From: Butyrivibrio hungatei
GTDB lineage: Bacteria; Bacillota; Clostridia; Lachnospirales; Lachnospiraceae
Assembly (NCBI RefSeq): GCF_900101605.1
Contig: NZ_FMUR01000003.1
Coordinates: 325,213 to 389,212 of the forward strand
Length of the DNA: 64,000 bases
Direction of reading: 5' to 3'
A model generated the notes under the pieces. The model did no database searches. It was given only the letters and a program-made list of their open reading frames with translations, and was not told where the DNA came from. The position numbers and the translations under genes were made by a program. Positions 25,332-34,142 of the stretch are shown one piece after another (positions within the stretch are counted from its first letter, which is position 1; each line of letters opens with the position of its first letter).

Positions 25332-26975
25332 TTATCTGTCATCGTCATCCAGATCAAGGAATTCGAATTCAAAATCGTCATCATCTCCGAGGAAGTTCTT
25401 TGCCCTTCTCGTTGAAGGCTCTTCCGGTTCGATTTCTTCTCTCATACGTCTCTCAGAAGGCTGTCTCTCTTCGTATCTTGAATCTGAATACATGGAATCG
25501 TCATCTCTTCTCGAAGGTCTTACAGTTCTTTCCTCTGCACCTCTCGAAGGACGCTCTTCAACCTGGTCATCCGCTCTTCTTCTAAACGGACGCTCACCTC
25601 TTGAAGGTCTTACAACTCTTTCGTCATCATCAGCAGGTGCCGGTCTTCTGGATGGTCTTTCCTCCACATCAGCGGCCGCCCCTCTTCTCGAAGGTCTTTC
25701 AGCCGCATCATCGGCTGCGCCTCTTCTTGAAGGTCTTTCACCCGCATCATCGGCTGCGCCTCTTCTTAAAGCACCTCTACGGCTTTCACGAGGTTCATCC
25801 TCTTCGTCTTCTTCCCTCGCGCGTCTTCTGCCCTTAGGTCTTACATCCTCATCATGATCGTCTCTTGCAGGACCACGGGAACGTTTCTTGGAAGGTGTCG
25901 AATAACGATCGTACTCGTCTTCTTCCCCTTCATCATCATCGTCCTCATCCTCTTCATCATCATAATAAGCTGCGTCTCTGAGCCTGATACCGAGAATGAT
26001 AACCAAAACAAGCAACACAACGGCAACTGCGCCAAGCGCGATCATAACCTTTGTAACCAATGCCAGCTTATCATGGAATTCCTTGGCCTGTTTCGCAAGC
26101 TTCACAATCTGAGGAATCTGCATTTTCTGCGGCTTATCTGAATCTGTACCCGAATTATCGGTAAGATACCATGTATCCTCTTCGTATGAAATGGAATACT
26201 GTCCGTCTCCTGTTTCTGTAGGAGCTGTAGGTTCTCCGTCACTCGTAGCATCCGGTTCTTCCAGTGACTCTTCGCCGTTTTCATCGCCAAGCTCTGCTCC
26301 ACCCATAACATCGTCAACAGCTCCAAGCTCAGCTATTACATCGGGGCTTCCGTCATCATTTGACGGAGCGTCCGTCTGCTCTGATTTAACAGATTTCGAT
26401 GCTACGACCGGAGTTTCAGAAACGAGATCACTTCTGACATATCCTTGAGAACCGTTTTCTCCGAAAGTAATTTCATACCATTTCTTTCCGTCGGAAGCTT
26501 TTGTTTCTCCGACGATCGTTACAATATCGCCTTTTTTTACTTTTCCGACAGCATCTTTATCAGTGCCGGCGCCCTGTCTTACAGTTCCGTTCTCAGCCAA
26601 AACTTCTACGGATCTCTGATCTACGGCCGTTGTACCCGAACCACCTGAGGAATCCCCCGATGATCCGCCGGATTTGCTGACAAGATCGTTTCTTATATAG
26701 CCGGTCTCATCACCTTTGACTTTAATCTTGTACCATATGGTTCCGGATTCATCTTTCTCCTCACCGAGGATGTCGACCGTTGCACCTTTTTTTACACTCG
26801 ATACCTGATCCGACGATGTACTTGCCGACTCCCTCACCTTAACATTATCTGATGTTACGGTTCCGGTTGTTGTCGTAAAAGCGTGCGCACCAATCCCGAA
26901 GCCGATAAAAACTGCTAATGACAATGCTAGAGAAAGTATAGTGTTTCTAATTATCTTTTCCATCGTATTCTTCAT
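25332..26975 (-). CDS. Membrane protein with two extracellular SH3b domains and a repetitive charged tail
   Basis: A 547-aa protein: signal peptide (residues 1-33), two bacterial SH3 domains (about 35-100 and 120-190; VKVRESASTSSDQVSSVKKG, GTVRQGAGTDKDAVGKVKKG), an acidic linker, one membrane helix near 305-330 (LGAVAVVLLVLVIILGI), then an Asp/Glu run and an Arg/Ser/Pro-rich cytoplasmic tail with about five imperfect copies of ERPSRRGAADDA. SH3b domains usually bind cell wall peptides. The low-complexity polyampholyte tail is unusual and may recruit partners or condense. GGAGG lies 4 nt before the ATG. It is separated from clpC by its own terminator. Confidence 0.82.
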   Translation of the reverse strand: MKNTMEKIIRNTILSLALSLAVFIGFGIGAHAFTTTTGTVTSDNVKVRESASTSSDQVSSVKKGATVDILGEEKDESGTIWYKIKVKGDETGYIRNDLVSKSGGSSGDSSGGSGTTAVDQRSVEVLAENGTVRQGAGTDKDAVGKVKKGDIVTIVGETKASDGKKWYEITFGENGSQGYVRSDLVSETPVVASKSVKSEQTDAPSNDDGSPDVIAELGAVDDVMGGAELGDENGEESLEEPDATSDGEPTAPTETGDGQYSISYEEDTWYLTDNSGTDSDKPQKMQIPQIVKLAKQAKEFHDKLALVTKVMIALGAVAVVLLVLVIILGIRLRDAAYYDDEEDEDDDDEGEEDEYDRYSTPSKKRSRGPARDDHDEDVRPKGRRRAREEDEEDEPRESRRGALRRGAADDAGERPSRRGAADDAAERPSRRGAAADVEERPSRRPAPADDDERVVRPSRGERPFRRRADDQVEERPSRGAEERTVRPSRRDDDSMYSDSRYEERQPSERRMREEIEPEEPSTRRAKNFLGDDDDFEFEFLDLDDDDR

Positions 26976-27036
26976 ACAGCCTCCTTTTCAACTTAGGATT
27001 TGTGCCATTATGCTGCAGGCACTTTTGCAGATCGAA

Positions 27037-28314
27037 TTATTTTTTCGCTTCATCTATCGCTTTACCTATATCGTGGCGCATATACTTGTTATCAAAACTT
27101 ACCCACTCTGTAGCTTCGTAAGCCTTCGCACGAGCCTCTTCCAAGGTATCTCCCTTTGCAGTTATACCAAGAACTCTTCCTCCGTTGGTAACTATACCCT
27201 CCGGAGCCTTCTTTGTTCCCGCATGGAAACAGTAATATCCGTCCTTGCCCTTAAAATTCTCAAGACCGGTAATGAGCTTGCCTTTCTCATAACTTACAGG
27301 ATAACCCTCACTTGCAAGAACAACGCATACGGCTGCCTTATCTTCAAACTCAAGATCAATCTGATCGAGCTTTCCATCGATACATGCATTAAATACATCT
27401 ATGATATCAGTCTTGAGTCTCGGGAGAACAACCTGCGCCTCGGGATCTCCAAATCTTGCATTATACTCAAGAACTTTGGGGCCGTCCTGTGTGAGCATAA
27501 GTCCGAAGAAGATTACTCCCTTGAACTCTCTTCCCTCACTTGCCATAGCCTCTACAGTTCTGCTGTAGATATTTTCACGGCAGAACTTGTCCACTTCTTC
27601 AGTGTAGAAAGGACTGGGCGAGAAATTACCCATTCCGCCCGTATTAAGACCTGTATCTCCGTCTCCGGCTCTCTTGTGATCCTGTGCGGATGACATGAGC
27701 TTTATTGTCTTTCCGTCTACAAAAGACAATACGGAAACTTCTCTACCTGTCATAAACTCTTCGATAACCATGTGATTTCCGGCATCTCCGAACTTCTTAT
27801 CTTCCATGATCTCTTTTACGCCAGCCTTGGCTTCCTCGAGGTCGTTACAGATAAGTACGCCCTTTCCGAGTGCAAGTCCGTCAGCCTTAAGAACGATGGG
27901 GAACTTTGCATTTTCAAGATAATCAAGAGCATCCCCCGCATTATCAAATGTCTCATATGCTGCTGTAGGAATATTGTATTTCTTCATAAGGTCTTTGGAA
28001 AAGGCCTTACTTCCTTCAAGTATTGCCGCATTCTTTCTGGGTCCGAATACTCTGAGCCCCTCTGCCTCAAATGCATCTACAATTCCGCCTACAAGCGGAT
28101 CGTCCATTCCGATAACCGTCAGATCTATCTCTTTTTCTTTTGCAAAAGAAACAAGCTTGTCAAATTCCATAGGTGTTATCGGTACGCACTCGGCAAGTTC
28201 TGCGATTCCACCGTTTCCGGGAGCACAATATATCTTAGAAACCTGAGGGCTTCTGGAAACAGCCTCAGCAATAGCATGTTCTCTTCCGCCTCCGCCAACA
28301 ATTAAAACCTTCAT
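27037..28314 (-). CDS. purD: Phosphoribosylamine-glycine ligase PurD
   Basis: A 425-aa ATP-grasp enzyme of de novo purine synthesis: phosphoribosylamine + glycine + ATP to GAR. Motifs: the opening VLIVGGGGREHAI, the ATP-grasp segment FPIVLKADGLALGKGVLI, GTGREVSV-like EFMTGREVSVLSF, and ARFGDPEAQVVLPRL. Full length. It is the last gene of purE-purM-purN-purD and overlaps purN by 4 bp. Confidence 0.97.
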   Translation of the reverse strand: MKVLIVGGGGREHAIAEAVSRSPQVSKIYCAPGNGGIAELAECVPITPMEFDKLVSFAKEKEIDLTVIGMDDPLVGGIVDAFEAEGLRVFGPRKNAAILEGSKAFSKDLMKKYNIPTAAYETFDNAGDALDYLENAKFPIVLKADGLALGKGVLICNDLEEAKAGVKEIMEDKKFGDAGNHMVIEEFMTGREVSVLSFVDGKTIKLMSSAQDHKRAGDGDTGLNTGGMGNFSPSPFYTEEVDKFCRENIYSRTVEAMASEGREFKGVIFFGLMLTQDGPKVLEYNARFGDPEAQVVLPRLKTDIIDVFNACIDGKLDQIDLEFEDKAAVCVVLASEGYPVSYEKGKLITGLENFKGKDGYYCFHAGTKKAPEGIVTNGGRVLGITAKGDTLEEARAKAYEATEWVSFDNKYMRHDIGKAIDEAKK

Positions 28315-28958
28315 GAAAAAATCTTCTCCTCTTCGTATCCTTCAATAATTACTTTATGATCTTCAACTCTGACTCTTCCGTTTGCTATCATATCGATCGC
28401 CATCGGCATGATCTTCCACTCAGCCTGTTCCATAATACGCTTCTGTAACACTTCGGGAGTGTCATCCTGCCTTATCATTACAGGCTTCTGCAATATGATA
28501 GGGCCCGTGTCGGTTCCCTCATCAACAAAATGAACAGTGGCACCGGATACCCTGACGCCTCTCTTAAGTACCTGTTCATGCACCTTAAGTCCGTAAAACC
28601 CCGTACCGCAAAATGACGGAATAAGTGACGGATGAATATTTATTATCTTATTCGGGAATGCCTTTACAACACACTCCGGAATAACAACAAGACATCCCGC
28701 AAGAACGATAAGGTCCGGATCTGCATCCTGCAATATCTTAAGCAGAGCTTTGTTAAATTCATCCCTGCTGTCAAATTCCTTAGGGCTCTTAACTGCGAAT
28801 GGGATACCGGCTTTCTTGGCTCTCTCGATTGCATATGCATTCGGGTTATTGCTGTATACAAGCGAAATCTCGGTATTTGTTATTGAGCCGCTTGCTATCC
28901 CATCGATTATAGCCTGAAGATTAGTTCCGCCACCCGAAACCATAACCGCTATTTTCAT
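28311..28958 (-). CDS. purN: Phosphoribosylglycinamide formyltransferase PurN
   Basis: A 215-aa enzyme that formylates GAR with 10-formyl-THF. Seen: VMVSGGGTNLQAIID at the N-terminus, the catalytic region INIHPSLIPSF, GATVHFVDEGTDTGPII with the family His and Asp. Overlaps purM by 4 bp upstream and purD by 4 bp downstream, so translation is coupled across the operon. Confidence 0.96.
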   Translation of the reverse strand: MKIAVMVSGGGTNLQAIIDGIASGSITNTEISLVYSNNPNAYAIERAKKAGIPFAVKSPKEFDSRDEFNKALLKILQDADPDLIVLAGCLVVIPECVVKAFPNKIINIHPSLIPSFCGTGFYGLKVHEQVLKRGVRVSGATVHFVDEGTDTGPIILQKPVMIRQDDTPEVLQKRIMEQAEWKIMPMAIDMIANGRVRVEDHKVIIEGYEEEKIFS

Positions 28959-29986
28959 ACGAGTTCTACGCCTTTCTCTCCTGCAACTGCCTTACCTACT
29001 ACCCATGCCTTGTCACCGGCTAAAGCAATAGCCTTCATTGCAGCATCTACATCACTTGGATCAACGGCAAGAACCATTCCAAGTCCCATATTGTATGTGT
29101 TATACATCATCTGCTCTTCAATTCCGCCCTTTTCCTGCATAAGCTTGAAGATAGGGGGGATGTCATAGCTGTTCTTCTCAATTACAGCCTTGATTCCGTC
29201 GGGAAGCATTCTGGGAACATTCTCATAGAATCCGCCGCCTGTGATATGGCTGCATCCCTTAACCTTAACACCTTCATTCTTGATTGCCTTCATCATCTTT
29301 ACATAGATTCTTGTAGGTGTGAGAAGTGTCTCTCCGAGAGTTGCACCGAGCTCATCATAATATGTCTCGAGGCTCTCTTTTGTCATATCGAATACTTTTC
29401 TTACAAGTGAAAATCCGTTACTGTGAACGCCGCTTGAAGCAACACCGATAAGAACGTCGCCGTCCTTGATACTGCTTCCGTCGATCATATCTTTTCTGTC
29501 AACAACGCCAACCGCAAATCCGGCAACATCGTACTCATCCTCAGGCATAAGTCCGGGATGTTCTGCCGTCTCACCGCCGATAAGTGCTGCATCTGACTGC
29601 TTACAACCTTCAGCAACACCCTTTACGATCGCTGCGATCTTCTCGGGGATATTCTTGCCGCATGCAATATAGTCAAGGAAGAACAGCGGCTCACCGCCTG
29701 CGCATGCAACGTCGTTTACGCACATTGCAACCGCATCGATTCCGATAGTGTCATGCTTATCAAGAAGGAACGCAAGCTTTATCTTTGTTCCGACTCCGTC
29801 TGTTCCGGACAAAAGAACCGGATCCTCCATATCCTTTATCTTACTGAGCGAAAAAGCTCCCGAAAAACCTCCGAGACCGCCAAGTACTTCAGGTCTCATT
29901 GTCTCTTTTACATAACCTTTTATAAGTTCAACAGACTTATATCCTGCTTCAATATCAACGCCTGCTTTTTTGTAATCCAATGCCAT
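28955..29986 (-). CDS. purM: Phosphoribosylformylglycinamidine cyclo-ligase PurM
   Basis: A 343-aa AIR synthetase. Seen: DYKKAGVDIEAG start, LLSGTDGVGTKIKLA, DAVAMCVNDV, LIGGETAEHPG, and GLVASSGVHSNG-like IGVASSGVHSNGFSLVR. Full length for the family. It is the second gene of the purE-M-N-D operon, 36 bp after purE, with AGGAGTTAA upstream of the ATG. Confidence 0.96.
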   Translation of the reverse strand: MALDYKKAGVDIEAGYKSVELIKGYVKETMRPEVLGGLGGFSGAFSLSKIKDMEDPVLLSGTDGVGTKIKLAFLLDKHDTIGIDAVAMCVNDVACAGGEPLFFLDYIACGKNIPEKIAAIVKGVAEGCKQSDAALIGGETAEHPGLMPEDEYDVAGFAVGVVDRKDMIDGSSIKDGDVLIGVASSGVHSNGFSLVRKVFDMTKESLETYYDELGATLGETLLTPTRIYVKMMKAIKNEGVKVKGCSHITGGGFYENVPRMLPDGIKAVIEKNSYDIPPIFKLMQEKGGIEEQMMYNTYNMGLGMVLAVDPSDVDAAMKAIALAGDKAWVVGKAVAGEKGVELV

Positions 29987-30022
29987 AATATTTAACTCCT
30001 CGCATTTTGCCTATTTATATTA

Positions 30023-30523
30023 TCAATAGTTCTTGTATCCGACTTCCTGAAGTCTTGCATCTTTGGCAACTACGCCGTCCTTAAGTGATGCTGTGTACTT
30101 CTTAAGCTTTTCAAGAAGCTCCGCATCTCCCGTTGCAAGAATCTTAGCCGCAAGAATACCTGCATTTGCGCCACCGTTAATAGCCACTGTAGCAACAGGA
30201 ATACCGGTAGGCATCTGAACTATACTGTATAAAGAATCACGGCCTCCGAGTGAAGTTGTGTGCATAGGGATTCCGATCACGGGCATCGGAAAAATCGCTG
30301 CGCACATTCCCGGAAGATGTGCCGCCATTCCCGCTCCGGCGATAATCACCTTAAATCCCTTCTCCTCTGCAGTCTTTGCATACTCAAAAAATTCATCCGG
30401 CTCTCTGTGAGCTGATATGATCCTCATATCGTACTCAATTCCGAGCTCCTCAAGAATATCTGCAGCTTTTGCCATAACAGGCATATCTGAATCACTGCCC
30501 ATTACTATTCCAACTTTTGCCAT
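30023..30523 (-). CDS. purE: 5-(carboxyamino)imidazole ribonucleotide mutase PurE
   Basis: A 166-aa class I PurE. Seen: VGIVMGSDSDMPVM at the N-terminus, ISAHREPDEFFEYA with the catalytic His, and AGAGMAAHLPGM. The ATG at 30523 has GGAGG 5 nt upstream; the ATG 12 bp earlier contains that site. First gene of purE-M-N-D, behind the promoter with a palindrome at 30564-30592. Confidence 0.96.
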   Translation of the reverse strand: MAKVGIVMGSDSDMPVMAKAADILEELGIEYDMRIISAHREPDEFFEYAKTAEEKGFKVIIAGAGMAAHLPGMCAAIFPMPVIGIPMHTTSLGGRDSLYSIVQMPTGIPVATVAINGGANAGILAAKILATGDAELLEKLKKYTASLKDGVVAKDARLQEVGYKNY

Positions 30524-30563
30524 GTTTTCCTCCATTTTTCTGCTTCAACATTTAGCCACTTGT

Positions 30564-30592
30564 ATCATAGCACAACACAATATATTGTGCCA
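30564..30592 (-). promoter_or_regulatory. purE operon promoter with a perfect palindrome in the spacer
   Basis: On the minus strand an extended -10 TGCTATGAT (30564-30572) lacks a good -35 at 16-18 bp. A perfect 14-bp palindrome CACAATATATTGTG (30576-30589) occupies the region where a repressor would block polymerase. The binding protein is unknown; the sequence is not a canonical PurR box as I know it. Confidence 0.5.
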
Positions 30593-30640
30593 CTTTTTTA
30601 TTCAACGAGTGGTTTTTTTTCTTACATCTTTTGGTTTATT

Positions 30641-32740
30641 TTATTCATCCAAAGGCTTATTTAATTCCTCCGTGCCGGGAAGCACGAATCTGCCGTTTTC
30701 TATGATGGTTACGCCTGTTCCGTCCTCTCTTACGGCTCTTATCTCGCCGAGTTCGTCGTACGGAAGCGTTATATCTGTATGGCAGCTGAAATATGCCTTA
30801 TCAGGATCTGTTTTTCTCTTTGAGGAAATCTCATTTTCTTTTGCAATATGCCTTTTTCCGTCAAAGTTGAATGTGTCATTGTCCTCGTCATAGGAATAAC
30901 ACGTGTCACCAACCGCAAAATGCGGTCCCGTCTTCTCTGCGATCAATATATCAAGCTTGTCCGCAATATCAAATTTCCTTGCAAACTTGTATGCTGTCGT
31001 ATTTGTTCCGATAGCAAACTCTCCAATCGGCAGAGTATCGTTGTTGTACATGATATTTTGCTTTATATAATTTTTGTTGTCTTCTTCAGTTATAAAATTT
31101 GCACATTTGTAATCTTCGATGCAACCGTCCTTAAATTTAATCTCGAGGTCTTTAAAATAAAGTCCCCTGAGATAAACGCCTGAAACGTGCAGTATTCCTG
31201 ATGTTCCGGCAAGCACGGGAGATGTAAACACTTCTCCGACGGGAATATTTACATCGGCAACACAATTCTCAAAATTCGTCTCTTTTTCTTTGTCTTTTAT
31301 CTCATGAAGCATAACTTTCATATCGGTACGGTTATCGCCCATACCCTTGACGGTTACGTACTTTGCTTCATCGAGAGCATCAATGATCTTCTTCTGAATA
31401 TTCCGGTACAGCTCATTATCAAGCGTATTTATATTTACCGTCTCATCAAAGATAGCTTCATATTCATCACCGATTTCAGGTACAGGGAAAGAAATGATCG
31501 TAAAGCTTCTCTCTTTTCCTATAATATATTCATTCTGGATAAGCGATGCCTGAATCTTATATCCTCTAAGGAGTTTACTCTGCTCAGCGCTTAAGTGAAT
31601 CGCATCTTTCTTTGGCTCGGGTGAAAAGAGCTCTCCGCCGAATCCCTCAAGTACCGCAGGGCCTCCGTAAAGTTTTGCTTCTTTCTTGTACTTTTCTCCC
31701 GCTGCCCTTACAGCCTCAAGTCGCCTGTTTACAAGAGCTGCGTCAAGGAATAATCCGTCATCATCCTTGTGATCGTAATCAAACTGTTTGTTGGGAATTG
31801 CGCCGTGACAAGCATTTCTTATGGCACTTCCGCCCATATAGAAGGTGCTCATTATGGCACGATAGATTCCGGATTTAAGACCAATCTTTTCAAGGTTTGA
31901 AACAGCCTTTTTGATTATTCTCTCAAATCCCAATATATAAATTACAGACGCAGTGCTTTTAATACTTATGTCTTTACCTGTAGCAGCAAAACCTATACGA
32001 TAACCTTCTGTAAAAGTGGTTGCGATCTTATCGATCTCTTCTTCCGACATCTCGATAAGATGCTGCGCTGTCTTTATCTCACTGTCTGTTACATATTCTC
32101 CGAATTTATAAAGATATCTGATATCCGTCAGGTCGCTGTTCATTATGATATCCCTGAAATAGTCTTTTTCGGGATTAACGATCTGAGCGAATCTGAGCAT
32201 TCTCTCTTCTTCCGCATAATCGCTGTAGAACCAGTACATTATCTGTCTGACATCCTCATATTCAGGAAGTCTGTTTTCCGCAGCGGCCTGCATAAATGCT
32301 CCGTATACTTCAAGAAAGAGCTCCGTCCTGATAACGATCTCATACTTCTGAAATTCAAAAGCATTGGGTATCATCGATCTGAGCTCAAAATAAAGAGATG
32401 ACAAGATCTTTCCGAATGTTTCTCCAAGTTTCTCACATGCATATGCCGGATTTCCGTAACTGTTACCATAGTTTTCGGGAAGGATGTCGCTGTAAAGTTT
32501 CTTATTTCTAGCCTGCAACTCCTCCAGAGAATCCTTGTCTTTTCCGCCATTTTCAGACCATTTATAGGTCTCGTCTATCATGAGAATAAAGTCTTTTACC
32601 GCATGAAAATAGTCATCAAACGCTTTATTCTCCATATGCTCGTCGGAAATACCGCTCACCCTCTCCATTGCAAGGGCATATCTCTCATCGGTAACATCAT
32701 TTCCGACGCTAAATTCAAATACTGCTTCGTTTTCAGTCAT
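30641..32740 (-). CDS. M29-type aminopeptidase with large N-terminal extra domain
   Basis: A 699-aa protein. The C-terminal half (about residues 330-699) has M29 (thermophilic aminopeptidase) motifs in order: VKGMGDNRTDMKV, the metal-binding EVFTSPVLAGTSG, GEFAIGTNTTAYKFA, EKTGPHFAVGD, and the HTDI with the last His/Asp ligands. It would remove N-terminal residues from peptides in the cytoplasm. The first 300 residues are helical, charged and unlike any M29 region I know; standard M29 enzymes are about 370-410 aa. No signal peptide. It is downstream of two small membrane protein genes and appears to share their transcript. Confidence 0.82.
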   Translation of the reverse strand: MTENEAVFEFSVGNDVTDERYALAMERVSGISDEHMENKAFDDYFHAVKDFILMIDETYKWSENGGKDKDSLEELQARNKKLYSDILPENYGNSYGNPAYACEKLGETFGKILSSLYFELRSMIPNAFEFQKYEIVIRTELFLEVYGAFMQAAAENRLPEYEDVRQIMYWFYSDYAEEERMLRFAQIVNPEKDYFRDIIMNSDLTDIRYLYKFGEYVTDSEIKTAQHLIEMSEEEIDKIATTFTEGYRIGFAATGKDISIKSTASVIYILGFERIIKKAVSNLEKIGLKSGIYRAIMSTFYMGGSAIRNACHGAIPNKQFDYDHKDDDGLFLDAALVNRRLEAVRAAGEKYKKEAKLYGGPAVLEGFGGELFSPEPKKDAIHLSAEQSKLLRGYKIQASLIQNEYIIGKERSFTIISFPVPEIGDEYEAIFDETVNINTLDNELYRNIQKKIIDALDEAKYVTVKGMGDNRTDMKVMLHEIKDKEKETNFENCVADVNIPVGEVFTSPVLAGTSGILHVSGVYLRGLYFKDLEIKFKDGCIEDYKCANFITEEDNKNYIKQNIMYNNDTLPIGEFAIGTNTTAYKFARKFDIADKLDILIAEKTGPHFAVGDTCYSYDEDNDTFNFDGKRHIAKENEISSKRKTDPDKAYFSCHTDITLPYDELGEIRAVREDGTGVTIIENGRFVLPGTEELNKPLDE

Positions 32741-32765
32741 TGTAATATTCCTTTCTTATCTCGGA

Positions 32766-33128
32766 TCACATAAATCCCAATACCAGAATAAAAATAATAA
32801 AGAGAACCGCTATCAGGTTGAGAATAATCCCAAGATTAGGAAACAATTTAAATATATCTTTTTCCATTCGGGACATGATTCCAAGTGCGAGTCCCAAACA
32901 TGAAAATATCGCCGCAACAAATGCCGCTGCGGCGTATCGCATAAAAGCCTGCCCTCCGTTCCTGTACGAAAAGAGTACCACTGCCACCAGTGATACATCT
33001 GACAGGAGCCCGAGTATGGTAGACATTATTCCTTTTTCCGGATGCCTGTTATCGGTGAAAACGTATTTTTCCCTGAAATGGCTAAGCTTATTAAGAATTT
33101 TAATCTTTTTTAAATTGAGTTTCTTCAT
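32766..33128 (-). CDS. Small membrane protein, three predicted helices
   Basis: A 120-aa protein: a basic N-terminus of about 30 residues (KKLNLKKIKILNKL), then three hydrophobic helices near 36-55, 62-85 and 97-118. It resembles short Lachnospiraceae membrane proteins annotated with a DUF number (possibly DUF6142; not verified). The ribosome binding site is weak (GGTAG), so coupling to the 50-aa ORF 24 bp upstream is likely. It is followed by the M29 peptidase gene 25 bp later. Confidence 0.7.
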   Translation of the reverse strand: MKKLNLKKIKILNKLSHFREKYVFTDNRHPEKGIMSTILGLLSDVSLVAVVLFSYRNGGQAFMRYAAAAFVAAIFSCLGLALGIMSRMEKDIFKLFPNLGIILNLIAVLFIIFILVLGFM

Positions 33129-33152
33129 ATCTACCGGTTGTTTGTTATGTCT

Positions 33153-33305
33153 TTAAATGATCACATTTTTGCGACTGCCCAGAAGCTTCGCTCCACATAT
33201 AATGAGCAAGATTCCGGCAGTTATTCCGACTACAAGTGAAACCACTCCCAATGCTATATTCATGGCTCCTGTGCCACCAAGCACCTTGTATGTATGTTCT
33301 TCCAT
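33153..33305 (-). CDS. 50-residue single-pass membrane protein
   Basis: On the minus strand the frame from the ATG at 33305 to a TAA at 33153 encodes MEEHTYKVLGGTGAMNIALG followed by VVSLVVGITAGILLIICGAK and LLGSRKNVII. The AAGGAGG 7 nt upstream of the ATG is excellent. One hydrophobic helix (about residues 16-41) with a basic C-terminal end predicts a single-pass inner membrane protein. It comes 24 bp before the three-helix membrane protein, as the first gene of a possible three-gene unit ending with the M29 peptidase. Confidence 0.75.
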   Translation of the reverse strand: MEEHTYKVLGGTGAMNIALGVVSLVVGITAGILLIICGAKLLGSRKNVII

Positions 33306-33351
33306 ACAAAATACCTCCTTAGAATATCAGAGTTATTTATGGAAACGCTGA

Positions 33352-34038
33352 TTAAAGTGTTTCCTTAGCGCCGTACTCGGCGTAATACTCATCGATTGCC
33401 TTCTTGATATCCTTTGTAAGGATTACCTCTCCGTCAATCTGTCTGTTATAAAGATAGCTTACAACGTCTTCCATTGTAACGATCGCGTGCGCACTAAAGC
33501 CATATCTTTCCTTGATCTCGTCAAGAGCGCTCATCTCGCTCTCCAAGCCCTTTTCCTGTCTGTTCAAAGATACCATAAGGCCTACGATATCACAATCAGC
33601 CTGTGCCTGGATGATAGGAACAGTCTCTTCGATTGACTTTCCCGATGTTGTAACATCTTCAATTATAAGGACTCTGTCTCCGTCACGAAGCTTTGTTCCA
33701 AGAAGGATTCCCTTATCTCCGTGATCCTTGACTTCTTTTCTGTTTGAACAATATCTTATTTCTCTTCCGTAGAGCTCACTGATTGCCATACATGTTGCAA
33801 CAGTAAGCGGAATTCCCTTATATGCAGGTCCGAAGAGAACGTCAAATTCAAGTCCGAATGTATCGTGAATTGCTCTTGCATAGTAGTTACCGAGCTTCTT
33901 AAGCTGTGAACCTGTTACATATGCTCCCGCATTCATAAAAAAAGGAGATTTACGACCACTCTTAAGAGTAAACTCTCCAAACTTAAGGACATTGCTGTCT
34001 ACCATAAATTCAATAAACTCTTCCTTATATCTTTCCAT
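33352..34038 (-). CDS. pyrE: Orotate phosphoribosyltransferase PyrE
   Basis: A 228-aa enzyme converting orotate + PRPP to OMP in pyrimidine synthesis. Seen: FTLKSGRKSPFFMNAG near the N-terminus, FGPAYKGIPL, RKEVKDHGDKG, and the PRPP-binding loop VLIIEDVTTSGKS. AAGGAG lies upstream of the ATG. It is about 100 bp after the EamA transporter gene on the same strand, with pyrF just before that. Confidence 0.96.
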   Translation of the reverse strand: MERYKEEFIEFMVDSNVLKFGEFTLKSGRKSPFFMNAGAYVTGSQLKKLGNYYARAIHDTFGLEFDVLFGPAYKGIPLTVATCMAISELYGREIRYCSNRKEVKDHGDKGILLGTKLRDGDRVLIIEDVTTSGKSIEETVPIIQAQADCDIVGLMVSLNRQEKGLESEMSALDEIKERYGFSAHAIVTMEDVVSYLYNRQIDGEVILTKDIKKAIDEYYAEYGAKETL

Positions 34039-34142
34039 AACTCATAAACTCCTTTTTATTTCGTATTTACTCAGAAAAAATCCAAGCCCAATCCTCTGAC
34101 AAAGTATTATATCATCATAAATGCATATTCACAATTAATATA

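Noticed and set aside
30589..30620. Plus-strand terminator-like CCACT/AGTGG with T run near purE
   Set aside because: No plus-strand gene precedes it and the stem is only 5 bp.
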